From Microtetraspora niveoalba (GTDB lineage Bacteria; Actinomycetota; Actinomycetes; Streptosporangiales; Streptosporangiaceae): a DNA stretch of 64,000 bases. The notes beneath the pieces are model-generated. The model worked only from the letters and a program-made list of their open reading frames with translations, was not told the origin of the DNA and made no database searches. Made by a program: the position numbers and the translations under genes. This document shows, one piece after another, positions 56,285 to 64,000 of the stretch; the first letter of the stretch is position 1; the number at the start of each line of letters is the position of its first letter. Location of the stretch: contig NZ_BBYM01000012.1 of NCBI RefSeq assembly GCF_001570405.1, forward strand, positions 145,560 through 209,559, written 5' to 3'.

Positions 56285-58710
56285 GACAGACCTCCGTCCG
56301 TGCTCTTGGTCGTACGGGCCGGGCCGAGGGCGCGCCACACGCGCTCGGGGGTGCAGGGCATGGGCACGTCGCGCACGCCGTACGGGCGCAGCGCGTCGAC
56401 GATCGCGTTGACGACGGCGGGGGTCGAGGCGATCGTGCCCGCCTCGCCGACGCCCTTGACGCCGAGCGGGTTGGTCGTCGCGGGCGTCTCGGTGCGATCG
56501 GTCGTGTACGCGGGCAGGTCGGCGGCCGACGGCAGCAGGTAGTCGGCCATGGTGGTCGTCAGCAGGTTGCCGTCCGCGTCGTGGACCGCCTCCTCGAACA
56601 GCGCCTGGGCGATGCCCTGCGCGATGCCGCCGTGGACCTGGCCCTCCACGATGAGCGGGTTGACGACGTTGCCCACGTCGTCGACGGCGACGTACGACCT
56701 GATCCTGGTCGCGCCCGTCTCGGTGTCCACCTCGACCGCGCACAGGTGCGTGCCGTGCGGGAACGAGAAGTTGTCCGGGTCGAAGGTCGCGTCGGCGTCC
56801 AGACGCGGCTCGAAGCCGTCCGGCAGGTCGTGGGCGGCGAAGGTGGCGAGGGCGACCTCCTGGATCGTCCGCGACGTGCCCGTGCCGCGCACCCGGAACT
56901 CGCCCCGCGAGAACTCGACGTCGTCCGGCGACGCCTCCATCAGGTGCGCCGCGACCTGCTTCGCCTTCTCCTTCACCTTCTCGCACGCCTGCACGACCGC
57001 GACGCCGCCGACGACGAGCGAGCGCGAGCCGTACGTGTCCATGCCCTTGTGCGAGGAGGACGTGTCGCCGTGGATGACGGCGACGTCCTCGAACGGCACG
57101 CCCAGGGCGTCGGCGACGATCTGGCTCCACGCCGTCTCGTGGCCCTGGCCGTGCGGGCTGGTGCCGGTGACGACCTCGACCTTGCCGGTCGGCAGCACCC
57201 GGACGGAGGCGTGCTCCCAGCCGCCCGCCCCGTAGGAGAGGCTGCCGAGGACGCGGCTCGGCGCGAGACCGCACATCTCGGTGTACGTGGAGACGCCGAT
57301 GCCGAGCTGGACCGGATCGTCGCGCTCCCTGCGGTCGGCCTGCTCGGCGCGCAGCTTGTCGTAGCCGAACAGCGCGAGCGCCCGGTCGGTGGCCGCCTCG
57401 TAGTTGCCGGAGTCGTACGTGAGGCCGCAGATCGTGGTGTACGGGAACTCGGTGTGCCCGATCCAGTTGCGCCGTCTCAGCTCGATCGGGTCCATGCCCA
57501 GCTCGGCCGCCAGCTCGTCCATGATCCGTTCGATCGCGAACGTGGCCTCCGGCCGGCCCGCGCCCCGGTAGGCGTCGGTCGGCATCTTGGTGGTGAAGAC
57601 GCCCGTGCAGGTGAAGTCGTAGGCGTCCATCTTGTAGATGCCGGAGTACATGAACGCGCCGAGCAGCGGCACGCCCGGCGTGACCAGCATGAGGTACGCG
57701 CCCATGTCGGCCAGCAGGTCCACCTTGACGCCCCGGACCCGGCCGTCGGCGTCGGCGGCGACGCTGATCCGCTGGAGCTGGTCGCGGCCGTGGTGGACGG
57801 TCAGGTTGCCCTCGGAGCGCGACTCCGTCCACTTGACCGGCTTGCCGAGGCGGCGCGTGATCAGCAGGCAGAGCACCTCCTCGGCGGTCACCTGGAGCTT
57901 CGAGCCGAAGCCGCCGCCCACGTCGGGGGCGATGACGCGCAGCTTGTGCTCGGGGATCCCCGTGGTCAGCGCCAGCATCACCCGCAGGATGTGCGGGATC
58001 TGCGTCGCGGAGTGGAGCGTGAAGGAGTCGCCGTCGGTCTGCGCCACCACCGCGCGCGGCTCCATCGCCGACGGGATCAGCCGCTGCTGGACGTACGTGC
58101 GGTCCACGCGCACGGGCGCGTCGCGGAAGGCGGCGTCGATGTCGCCCTGGGCGAACGTCCAGGTGAACGCCTTGTTGCCGGACTCGTGGACCTTCGGGCT
58201 GTCGTCTTCGAGTGCGGCCGTCATGTCCGTCACGGCGTCGAGGGGCTCGTAGTCGATCTCGATGGCGTCCAGGGCGTCGGCGGCCTTGTAGCGGTCGGTG
58301 GCGACCACGCAGGCGACCGCCTCGCCCGCGTACCGGACCTCCGTCACCGCCATCGGTGGATGGTCGGGGATGACGATGTCCTCGCTGACCGGCCACGCGC
58401 ACGGCAGGCTGCCCTGTTCGGCGGCGAAGTCGGCGCCGCTGAAGACGGCGACCACGCCCGGCTGGGTGCGCGCCACCGACGTGTCCACCCGGGTGATCCG
58501 GGCGTGCGCCATCGGGCTGCGCAGGAACGCCACGTGCAGCAGCCCGGGGAGCTGGATGTTGTCGGTCCACTGGGTGCGGCCCGTGACCAGGCGCGCGTCC
58601 TCCTTGCGCCGCCGGGCCCGGCCGACCTCGTTCCCGCCGCCGGGGCCGCCGAGCAGGTCGCTCTCCTTGATCTGCCGGGCCACCACGCCCGCGTCGAGCT
58701 GCTCGGTCAT
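56281..58710 (-). CDS. Molybdenum hydroxylase large (molybdopterin) subunit
   Basis: An 809-residue catalytic subunit with the molybdopterin cytosine dinucleotide domain. Marks include PDVGGGFGSKLQVTAEE, PTDAYRGAGRPEATFAIER (about residue 380), TGTSPHGQGHETAW and the late GVKGVGEAGTIASTPA with the catalytic Glu. The AYRGAGR sequence is the form-II type of CoxL; true CO-oxidising form I has AYxCSFR. So the substrate is more likely a purine, aldehyde or other heterocycle than CO. Start and stop overlap the neighbours by four bases, showing one tightly coupled operon. Confidence 0.94.
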   Translation of the reverse strand: MTEQLDAGVVARQIKESDLLGGPGGGNEVGRARRRKEDARLVTGRTQWTDNIQLPGLLHVAFLRSPMAHARITRVDTSVARTQPGVVAVFSGADFAAEQGSLPCAWPVSEDIVIPDHPPMAVTEVRYAGEAVACVVATDRYKAADALDAIEIDYEPLDAVTDMTAALEDDSPKVHESGNKAFTWTFAQGDIDAAFRDAPVRVDRTYVQQRLIPSAMEPRAVVAQTDGDSFTLHSATQIPHILRVMLALTTGIPEHKLRVIAPDVGGGFGSKLQVTAEEVLCLLITRRLGKPVKWTESRSEGNLTVHHGRDQLQRISVAADADGRVRGVKVDLLADMGAYLMLVTPGVPLLGAFMYSGIYKMDAYDFTCTGVFTTKMPTDAYRGAGRPEATFAIERIMDELAAELGMDPIELRRRNWIGHTEFPYTTICGLTYDSGNYEAATDRALALFGYDKLRAEQADRRERDDPVQLGIGVSTYTEMCGLAPSRVLGSLSYGAGGWEHASVRVLPTGKVEVVTGTSPHGQGHETAWSQIVADALGVPFEDVAVIHGDTSSSHKGMDTYGSRSLVVGGVAVVQACEKVKEKAKQVAAHLMEASPDDVEFSRGEFRVRGTGTSRTIQEVALATFAAHDLPDGFEPRLDADATFDPDNFSFPHGTHLCAVEVDTETGATRIRSYVAVDDVGNVVNPLIVEGQVHGGIAQGIAQALFEEAVHDADGNLLTTTMADYLLPSAADLPAYTTDRTETPATTNPLGVKGVGEAGTIASTPAVVNAIVDALRPYGVRDVPMPCTPERVWRALGPARTTKSTDGGLS

Positions 58711-59198
58711 GACGCCGCCGCCCCTTCCTGCTCCTGTGACATCTCCCGGGCGGCCCGCCGTACGGCGCGGACGATGGTGCAGTAGCCGGTGCAGCGGCAG
58801 AGGTTGCCCTCCAGTCCCTCGCGGATGTCCTCCTCCGAGGGGTCCGGGTCGTCGTGGAGCAGGTCGATCGCCGCCATGATCATGCCCGGGGTGCAGTAGC
58901 CGCACTGGAGCGCGTGCTCCTCGTGGAACGCCTTCTGCATGGGGTGCCAGCTCTCGCCGGCGGCCAGGCCCTCGATCGTGACGATGTCGCAGCCGTCCGC
59001 CTGTACGGCCAGCACCGAGCAGCTCTTGGCGCTCCTGCCGTCGAGGAGCACCGTGCAGGCGCCGCAGTTGCTCGTGTCGCAGCCGATCGGCGTGCCCGTC
59101 TTCCCCAGTCGATCTCTCAGGAAGTGGACGAGGAGAAGGCGCGGTTCCACCTCCTCGTCGTATCGGATGCCGTCGACGGTGACGGAGATTCGGGGCAT
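58707..59198 (-). CDS. Molybdenum hydroxylase small (2Fe-2S) subunit
   Basis: A 163-residue protein with two [2Fe-2S] clusters. The ferredoxin-like N-terminus has [15 protein letters not shown], with a fourth Cys in AKSCSVL; the C-terminal helical domain has [12 protein letters not shown] and [11 protein letters not shown]. It transfers electrons from the molybdenum centre to the FAD subunit. The start has GGGAGG upstream, and this is the first gene of the operon, so the promoter should lie in 59199-59275. Confidence 0.95.
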   Translation of the reverse strand: MPRISVTVDGIRYDEEVEPRLLLVHFLRDRLGKTGTPIGCDTSNCGACTVLLDGRSAKSCSVLAVQADGCDIVTIEGLAAGESWHPMQKAFHEEHALQCGYCTPGMIMAAIDLLHDDPDPSEEDIREGLEGNLCRCTGYCTIVRAVRRAAREMSQEQEGAAAS

Positions 59199-59275
59199 TC
59201 ATCCTCCCGGACAAGAGGTGAGACCGGATATCTGCGAACGTACGCCGCCGTTTGGCCCGGTCAACCCCCCAAATG

Positions 59276-59728
59276 TCAGGCGAGAGGGAAAGTCTGGCCC
59301 CGCTCCTCGACGGGCCTGGGACCGAATATCCGCCGCTCGTGCTCGTCGATGCGCAGGTCGTTGATGCTCGCCTCCCTCCGGCGCATCAGCCCGTCGCCGT
59401 CGAACTCCCACAGCTCGTTGCCGTAACTGCGCCACCACTGGCCGCTCGCGTCGCGGCACTCGTACTGGAAGCGCACCGCGATCCGGTCGCCGGTGAAGGA
59501 CCAGAGGTCCTTGCGGAGCGCGTAGTCGAGCTCCCGCGCCCACTTGCGGGCCAGGAACCGCTCGATCTCCTCGCGGCCCGTGACGAACTCGTCCCGGTTG
59601 CGCCAGACCGAGTCGGGTGTGTACGCGAGGGCGACGGTCGCGGGATCGCGGGTGTTCCAGGCGTCCTCGGCCGCCTGCACCTTCACGCGCGCGGTCTCCT
59701 CGGTGAACGGAGGAACCGGTGGCTTCAT
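59276..59728 (-). CDS. DUF1348 / NTF2-like family protein
   Basis: A 150-residue small protein of the nuclear-transport-factor-2-like fold (DUF1348). The family sequence [20 protein letters not shown] and the conical-barrel residues [19 protein letters not shown] are visible. The function is unknown. The ATG at 59728 has AAAGGAC upstream. It is on the same strand as the molybdenum hydroxylase operon but 77 bases before it, possibly co-regulated. Confidence 0.88.
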   Translation of the reverse strand: MKPPVPPFTEETARVKVQAAEDAWNTRDPATVALAYTPDSVWRNRDEFVTGREEIERFLARKWARELDYALRKDLWSFTGDRIAVRFQYECRDASGQWWRSYGNELWEFDGDGLMRRREASINDLRIDEHERRIFGPRPVEERGQTFPLA

Positions 59729-59811
59729 GGCGGTCGTCCTTTCTGCGTGGCTCTGTAGGGGCGCCGCTCTCGGCCCGGTCCCGGCCCCGGAGTGCGGCTT
59801 CCCGGTCCCGA

Positions 59812-60003
59812 TCAGTCGTGGAAGGAGATCGCCTGCACCGGGCAGAGCAGGGCGGCCTCCTCGACGGCCGGGAGCAGCGATCCGTCCGGATCGATGACGT
59901 AGTGCAGTTCGTCGTTCTCGTCGAGCTCGAACACCTCGGGTGCCGCGAAGACGCACTGGGCGTGTATCCGGCAGAGTTCCCTGTCCACCTGGACGCGCAT
60001 CAT
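59812..60003 (-). CDS. Small [3Fe-4S]-type ferredoxin
   Basis: A 63-residue ferredoxin. The cluster motif CRIHAQC, then LLCPVQAI near the end, gives the pattern CxxHxxC...CP, in which histidine replaces the second cysteine of a 4Fe-4S motif, as seen in P450-associated and some mycobacterial ferredoxins. The ATG overlaps the stop of the preceding oxidoreductase (ATGA), so it is probably the electron partner of that gene or of a P450 elsewhere. Confidence 0.92.
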   Translation of the reverse strand: MMRVQVDRELCRIHAQCVFAAPEVFELDENDELHYVIDPDGSLLPAVEEAALLCPVQAISFHD

Positions 60004-60995
60004 CGGTTCCTCACCTGAGGGTTGAAACGGGAGTAATTTCCGAAGGTCCAGCGCAGCGGGCTCGCGCCGCCGACCTGGACCACCTCGTCGACGTCGAACT
60101 CGACCAGGCGCTGCGCGCCGGGGACGTCGCCCGGGTCCCAGTCGACCCGGGCCCGGCCCGTCAGGTGCAGCGCGTCGCCGGTGGTCCAGTCGAGGAAGAG
60201 CAGCCCGGCGGCGGGGTTCAGCTCCAGGTTGCCGAGCGTCATGTACATCGAGTTGCCGACGTAGTCGGGCCAGACCAGCCGGCGCTCGTCCACGACCCGG
60301 ACGAAACCGGGGTTGCCGCCCCGGTGGGACACGTCCGAGCCGAACCCCTCCGCGTGCGTGGCGACGAAGAACGTGTCCGCCTCCTCGATCCACTCCCGGT
60401 GCCCGGGGCCGAGTGCGGCCCTCCTGTGAGTGATGGCCGTCGAGATGGCGGGCTCTTCCGCGATTTCGCGGGTCTGTAGGTACTTGGGGCAGTTTGCGTA
60501 GACCTGCTCGGTGGTGACGAGGAGGCCGTTCCCCTCTCGCCGGGCACGGCCGTTGATCCGCATCCGCCTCCGGGTCCTCGGCTCGATGGCGAGCATGCCG
60601 ATGTCGTGCCCGCCGCCCTGCCCGTCGTTCCGCCCGCCGACCTGTCGGTCGTTCCGTACGGGGACCTGCCCGGCGTCGTGTCCGTCGTTCCGTACGGGGA
60701 CCCGCCCGGTGGTCCGCTCGGCGTCGAAGACGCCGGACAGCGGGTCGTGCGGGCCGGGCAGCGCGTCGATCACCACCGTGCGCGGCCCCGACGCCGCGGC
60801 GAAACCGGCGGGCCCGGTCAGCGGGCCGGCCCAGACGCGCCCGTCCGGGCCGGCCGTACCGATGACGAGCATGCGCTGGGCGGCCAGGAAGCCCGCCGCC
60901 ACCTCGGGGATGTCCGGCCGCGTGTTCGCCGACCCCCAGTTTTCGGCCCGGACGCCCGCGCGGCGCTGTACCGCGACCTCTCCGGTGTGCCGCAT
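60000..60995 (-). CDS. Pyridoxamine 5'-phosphate oxidase-like flavin-binding protein
   Basis: A 331-residue protein of the split-barrel PNPOx-like superfamily, probably FMN or F420 binding. [19 protein letters not shown] looks like the first barrel strands, and [20 protein letters not shown] the last. An insertion at about residues 92-130 repeats VPVRND and GRND-type units, Asp/Arg-rich, encoded by partly repeated DNA. The start has GGAG upstream. It overlaps the ferredoxin gene by four bases, so it likely forms a short electron-transfer unit. No activity can be assigned. Confidence 0.83.
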   Translation of the reverse strand: MRHTGEVAVQRRAGVRAENWGSANTRPDIPEVAAGFLAAQRMLVIGTAGPDGRVWAGPLTGPAGFAAASGPRTVVIDALPGPHDPLSGVFDAERTTGRVPVRNDGHDAGQVPVRNDRQVGGRNDGQGGGHDIGMLAIEPRTRRRMRINGRARREGNGLLVTTEQVYANCPKYLQTREIAEEPAISTAITHRRAALGPGHREWIEEADTFFVATHAEGFGSDVSHRGGNPGFVRVVDERRLVWPDYVGNSMYMTLGNLELNPAAGLLFLDWTTGDALHLTGRARVDWDPGDVPGAQRLVEFDVDEVVQVGGASPLRWTFGNYSRFNPQVRNR

Positions 60996-61048
60996 CCTCG
61001 TCTCCTTCCCCGACGACCGTTCGATGCCAGTTGCCCTGATGCCGGTTT

Positions 61049-61492
61049 CTAGAAGAAACCGCAGGTCGGAGCGCCCGGTGTGGGGGCGGGCCGCTCGTCG
61101 GCGCCGGTGGCGGCATAGATCTCCAGGCGGATGCCGTCGGGATCCTCGAAGAACACGCCGCCGGAGGACGCGCCCTCGCCGTGCGGTACGACGCCGTCGT
61201 GGAACACGGTGACGCCGGTCTCCCGGACGGCGGCCTCGGCCCTGCGTACCGCCTCGATGTCCGGGACCTCGAAGGCCAGGTGGTGCAGGCCGGGGATCCC
61301 CGTGCCGAACCTGCCCTCGCTCTGCTCCCAGAGGGTCAGCATCAGCGTGCCGTCGAGTGCGAGGAAGGCGAAACGCCGCCCCTCCTCGCGGGACTCGCCG
61401 ACGACGTCGAAGCCGAACACCTTGACGTAGAACGCCGTGGACGCGTCGAGGTCCGACACGTTGAGACCGACGTGGCCCGTCTTGAAGGTCAT
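61049..61492 (-). CDS. VOC-family (glyoxalase/dioxygenase-like) protein
   Basis: A 147-residue vicinal-oxygen-chelate fold protein. The two beta-alpha-beta-beta-beta units are visible: TGHVGLNVSDLDASTAFYVK with a possible metal His, HHLAFEVPDIEAVRRAEAAV with another, and FFEDPDGIRLEIY with the conserved Glu. Metal-dependent isomerase, lyase or dioxygenase activities fit. ATG 61492 has GAGGAG upstream. A strong palindromic operator lies 17 bases before it, so regulation by a TetR-type repressor is likely. Confidence 0.9.
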   Translation of the reverse strand: MTFKTGHVGLNVSDLDASTAFYVKVFGFDVVGESREEGRRFAFLALDGTLMLTLWEQSEGRFGTGIPGLHHLAFEVPDIEAVRRAEAAVRETGVTVFHDGVVPHGEGASSGGVFFEDPDGIRLEIYAATGADERPAPTPGAPTCGFF

Positions 61493-61821
61493 GGGACTGC
61501 TCCTCACCATTCCTAACGGATTGATCCGTTAGGAATATAACGGATTCTGCGGATTGGCTCCGTTATATGTGAGTGTCATACGTCACACAACATGCGATTT
61601 GTGTCATCTGTGCGCCCCACTACGGCAGCGGAGGGCCTGACGCATGACATGGGGCACCGGCCGGGCCACGAGACCGGTCGGCGCCGGCCTCTCCGGAGTC
61701 ATGGCCGGTCGTCGCCCGCGGTGATGAGGTGTCCGGAGGTGATGCGGCAAACCCGCGGCTGTGCAGCGCCGCCGCGCGCGGCCCGGTCAGCGGGTCGGTG
61801 CGGGGTGCCGGTGCGGGGGCC
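61493..61821. other. Intergenic region before the VOC gene
   Basis: This 329-base stretch has no convincing gene. Its left 76 bases are an AT-rich operator region (61509-61568), described separately; the rest (about 61570-61821) shows only GC-rich sequence with no recognised signal. Confidence 0.5.
61509..61568. promoter_or_regulatory. Double palindromic operator of the VOC gene
   Basis: ATTCCTAACGGAT-TG-ATCCGTTAGGAAT (61509-61536) is a perfect 13-base-pair inverted repeat, and ATATAACGGA (61535-61544) with TCCGTTATAT (61559-61568) a second with 10-base arms. Both share the half-site AACGGA, in the style of TetR-family operators. They cover the likely VOC promoter on the minus strand. Confidence 0.85.
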
Positions 61822-62400
61822 TCAGTGTGCTTTGTGCTGCCGGTAGTGCCGTGCGGCACGGGCGCGGTTGCCGCAGGCGACGGAGCACCATTCCTGCCGT
61901 GCGTGGTCCTTGACGAAATAGAGCACGCAGCGCGGGGCGGGGCAGGTCCGCAGCCGCTCGCGGGAGGGACCGGCGAGCAGCTCGATGGCGGAGCCGGCGA
62001 GGGCGGCGCGGACCCGCGCGGACTCGCTCGCCGGATCCGCCGGGACGATCGCGAGGTTCGGCGCGCCGTCGGCCGGCCAGTCGAGCCGGGGCACGAGCGG
62101 CACCGCCGCCGCCGTGGCGTTCACCAGGTGGAGCGCCTCCGCGAACGGCGGCAGCAGATGCGCGTCGGCGCTGCTGGGCGGCTCCGGGGAGACGGCGCGG
62201 GCGAACAGGGCGCGCACCGCCTGGCGCAACTCGACCACCTCGGCCCGCAGCGTCTCGTCGGCGACGAAGGAGGTCGCGTCGAGCCCGAACACGTCGGCGT
62301 GCGCTCGTCCCCAGGCCGTCATGCCCGCGACGTCGGCCAGGGTGTCCGTCAGGCCCGTACGGCTCGCGCGGATGGTGCTGACGAGGTCCAGGGCCAACAT
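61822..62400 (-). CDS. CGNR zinc-finger/ABATE-domain protein
   Basis: A 192-residue protein with an N-terminal ABATE-type domain (LALDLVSTIRASRTGLTDTL) and a C-terminal CGNR zinc finger: CPAPRCVLYFVKDHARQEWC, then SVACGNRARAARHYRQHK. The finger would bind zinc through four cysteines and probably DNA through the basic end. Such proteins are regarded as stress-response transcription regulators, but targets are unknown. It precedes the VOC gene on the same strand. Confidence 0.92.
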   Translation of the reverse strand: MLALDLVSTIRASRTGLTDTLADVAGMTAWGRAHADVFGLDATSFVADETLRAEVVELRQAVRALFARAVSPEPPSSADAHLLPPFAEALHLVNATAAAVPLVPRLDWPADGAPNLAIVPADPASESARVRAALAGSAIELLAGPSRERLRTCPAPRCVLYFVKDHARQEWCSVACGNRARAARHYRQHKAH

Positions 62401-62453
62401 CGTTCCAGTCTAACGGGGGGTGGCGGGTCGTTCCGTGAGACGGCCGGCCGGTC

Positions 62454-62660
62454 TCAGCGCCTGCGCACGGCCGACGCGATGATCGCGACGAAGGCGGAGA
62501 AACCGAGGCCGACGATGAGGACCAGCAGCATCATGAGCGCGTCGGGCGTGGGCCCGATCATGTAGCGGACGCCGATCCCGATGAACAGCAGGCCCCCCAG
62601 GAGGGCCAGCCAGTCGGTCGGATGGGTCAGACGGGTACGCCGCTCGGGGTCACGCGCCAC
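62454..62660 (-). CDS. Small two-helix membrane protein
   Basis: A 68-residue protein with a charged N-terminus and two transmembrane helices (about residues 17-36, LALLGGLLFIGIGVRYM, and 43-63). There is no recognisable family. The GTG at 62660 overlaps the preceding large gene by 11 bases and has GAGGTG before it, so it is translationally coupled. It may be a partner of that envelope protein. Confidence 0.75.
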   Translation of the reverse strand: MARDPERRTRLTHPTDWLALLGGLLFIGIGVRYMIGPTPDALMMLLVLIVGLGFSAFVAIIASAVRRR

Positions 62661-64000
62661 TGGGCACCTCCACGTTGATCCGGTTCGGCACACGCGGCTC
62701 GGCCGGCGGGGTGTCGCCGCTCCCGCGCGTCTTCCCGTCGAGGAGCCTGTCCAGCGGGTCCGGGACGCGCTCGGGCTCGTCGCCGCTCCGGCGCACGTCC
62801 ACGTCGCCGATCCCGGCCTTGACGTACAGCTCGATCGTCGGGGCGTCGCCGGAGGACTTCTCCGGCTCCAGGATCCGGCTGAACTGGACGTCCATGCCGT
62901 CCTCCACCCTGTGATCGATCTTGACCTCGCCGATCCGGGCGTGTCCGTGGACCTCGACCCGTGCGTCGGGCGGCACGATCACCACAAGCTGCCCGATCGA
63001 GACGGACGCGTCGAAGCGGGTGCGCGAGCCGGGCGCCAGCTTGAGGTCGCTCAGGTCGAGCCTGCCCTCGCCGATCCCCACGGCGTACTCCCTGCCCGGC
63101 TGTGAGATCTCGCTCGGGTGCCAGGTGAAGGAGCCGACGCTCTTGGGGAAGCCCCCCAGCGTCGACCCCGCGACGAGGGCCAGCGACACGATGACCCCGG
63201 CGGCGACCAGTCCTGCCCCTCGTCCGAACCACGTCGCGATGAGCAGGCCCGTGCCGATGGTGGCGAGGACCGCCCCGCCGATCACCGGCATGCTCGGAGA
63301 ACCGGTGCTCTGCTGCACCGCGACCATGATCCCTCCAACGATCAGGGCGAGGCAGATGGTCAATCCGCCGATGAAGGACTTCGACTTGGGCTGCCGGGCC
63401 GGCTTGCGGGGGGCGGGCTCCTCCACGCCCCGCAGGTACGGCGAGTCGACGGGCGGGTAGGGCGTGCGGCCGTATCCCGCGTAGGGGCCGTGCGGCGCGA
63501 ACGGCTCGCCGGACGCGTAGTCGTACGGGCCGCGCCCGGCCTCCCTGGCCAGGTCCGAGAGCCGGCGGAAACCGGGCCCGGCGTTCCCGCCGGGGGCCGG
63601 AGGCGTGACGGGGGGACGCGGCGGCGCCTCGGCCGCGAAGGGAAGCGGCGCCTCCCGCGTCGGCGTCGCCGGGGCCCCCTCGGCCGGAGGCGTACCCGGG
63701 TTCTTCTCGGTCGTGGACGTGACCGGAGCGGCCGTGACGCCGTCGCCCGGGGACGGAGCCGCCGTGGCGGCGGCCTCCTCGGCCGTGGTGTCGTCCGCTG
63801 TGGTGTTGCCGGCCGGGGCCGGGGGAGCGGGCGGCGTCAGCGGCATCGTGACGCCCTCCCGGGCGGCCGCGGGCGCCTCGGCCGCGAGGGCGCGCCCGCT
63901 CGCCTCGCCCGCCGTGTCCTCCGGGGCGTCGGCCGTGGCGCGGACCGTGGTGCCGGCCTCGTCGCGGGTCGCACCGCCCGCGCTCGGCTCGCTCTCGATC
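62650..64000 (-). CDS. Multi-pass membrane protein with LiaF-like C-terminus, partial
   Basis: The frame is open to the window edge, so the start is outside and the ATG at 63846 is internal. Visible from the right edge: an acidic, Ala/Pro/Thr-rich linker (64000 to about 63500), a Tyr/Pro-rich segment, then about four transmembrane helices (about 63340-63140; SFIGGLTICLALIVGGIMVA and following), and a soluble beta-rich tail (RLDLSDLKLAPGSRTRFDAS; VGQLVVIVPPDARVEVHGHA-like repeats) resembling the LiaF/cell-wall-active-antibiotic-response domain. Such proteins often begin with a PspC domain, expected upstream. The role is probably envelope-stress sensing. Confidence 0.8.
   Translation of the reverse strand, partial: IESEPSAGGATRDEAGTTVRATADAPEDTAGEASGRALAAEAPAAAREGVTMPLTPPAPPAPAGNTTADDTTAEEAAATAAPSPGDGVTAAPVTSTTEKNPGTPPAEGAPATPTREAPLPFAAEAPPRPPVTPPAPGGNAGPGFRRLSDLAREAGRGPYDYASGEPFAPHGPYAGYGRTPYPPVDSPYLRGVEEPAPRKPARQPKSKSFIGGLTICLALIVGGIMVAVQQSTGSPSMPVIGGAVLATIGTGLLIATWFGRGAGLVAAGVIVSLALVAGSTLGGFPKSVGSFTWHPSEISQPGREYAVGIGEGRLDLSDLKLAPGSRTRFDASVSIGQLVVIVPPDARVEVHGHARIGEVKIDHRVEDGMDVQFSRILEPEKSSGDAPTIELYVKAGIGDVDVRRSGDEPERVPDPLDRLLDGKTRGSGDTPPAEPRVPNRINVEVPSGA

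Noticed and set aside
56281..58710. Aerobic CO dehydrogenase large subunit, form I
   Set aside because: The active-site segment reads AYRGAGR and not AYxCSFR, so the form-I label was not used.
61620..61859. Small minus-strand frame between the CGNR and VOC genes
   Set aside because: It is low-complexity, overlaps the 3' end of the CGNR gene and lacks a ribosome-binding site.

Overview
The window is very GC-rich DNA with frequent GTG/TTG starts, no tRNA or rRNA genes, and a gene order typical of Actinomycetota: alr / t6A genes / groES-groEL1 / a SigD-ShbA-type sigma factor / guaB / guaB3 / glpD / guaA. The His-rich GroEL1 tail, ShbA, the DUF5319 protein, the THUMP-like methyltransferase and the class F sortase point to a filamentous actinomycete, most likely in or near the Streptosporangiales. 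That placement is inferred from gene content and recall, not from a database search.

Layout. 1-6.2 kb: 3' end of alanine racemase, a membrane-anchored alpha/beta hydrolase, and the t6A set tsaE, tsaB, rimI, tsaD, interrupted by a secreted protein plus class F sortase. 6.2-10.9 kb: a coiled-coil protein, a THUMP-like methyltransferase, and divergently the CIRCE-controlled groES-groEL1 operon, followed by paired hairpin repeats and a terminator. 11-12.4 kb: sigma factor shbA, a 55-codon reading frame resembling the sigma-binding part of an RsdA-type anti-sigma factor, and a DUF5319 gene. 12.4-16.7 kb: a TrmB/LuxR-type regulator, guaB and guaB3. 16.7-20.8 kb: nagA plus an SIS-domain sugar isomerase, divergent from glpD across a 52-bp perfect palindrome. 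20.8-25.4 kb: a beta-propeller lipoprotein and a receptor Ser/Thr kinase. 25.5-30.5 kb: succinic-semialdehyde dehydrogenase, an iron-sulfur-like GMC oxidoreductase, and a divergent MarR / Old Yellow Enzyme pair. 30.6-33.2 kb: guaA and a secreted polysaccharide deacetylase.

33.5-54.2 kb is the most distinctive region, a surface-glycopolymer locus. It holds two GT2 glycosyltransferases, three large GT2-TagB/TagF fusion proteins, a GT39 membrane glycosyltransferase, a Stealth phosphotransferase, a CDP-alcohol phosphotransferase, two tandem sulfotransferases and a GT4 enzyme. Together they suggest a phosphodiester-linked, possibly sulfated wall or capsule polymer. I see no exporter, LCP ligase or nucleotide-precursor genes, so part of the pathway must lie elsewhere.

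54.3-59.2 kb: a molybdenum-hydroxylase operon (small, large, medium subunits, then a membrane-anchored CoxG-like protein) with a form-II-type active-site motif. 59.3-62.4 kb: small catabolic or redox genes: a DUF1348 protein, a ferredoxin with a flavin-binding-type oxidoreductase, a VOC protein under a strong palindromic operator, and a CGNR regulator. 62.4-64 kb: a small membrane protein and a multi-pass protein with a LiaF-like tail that runs off the right edge.
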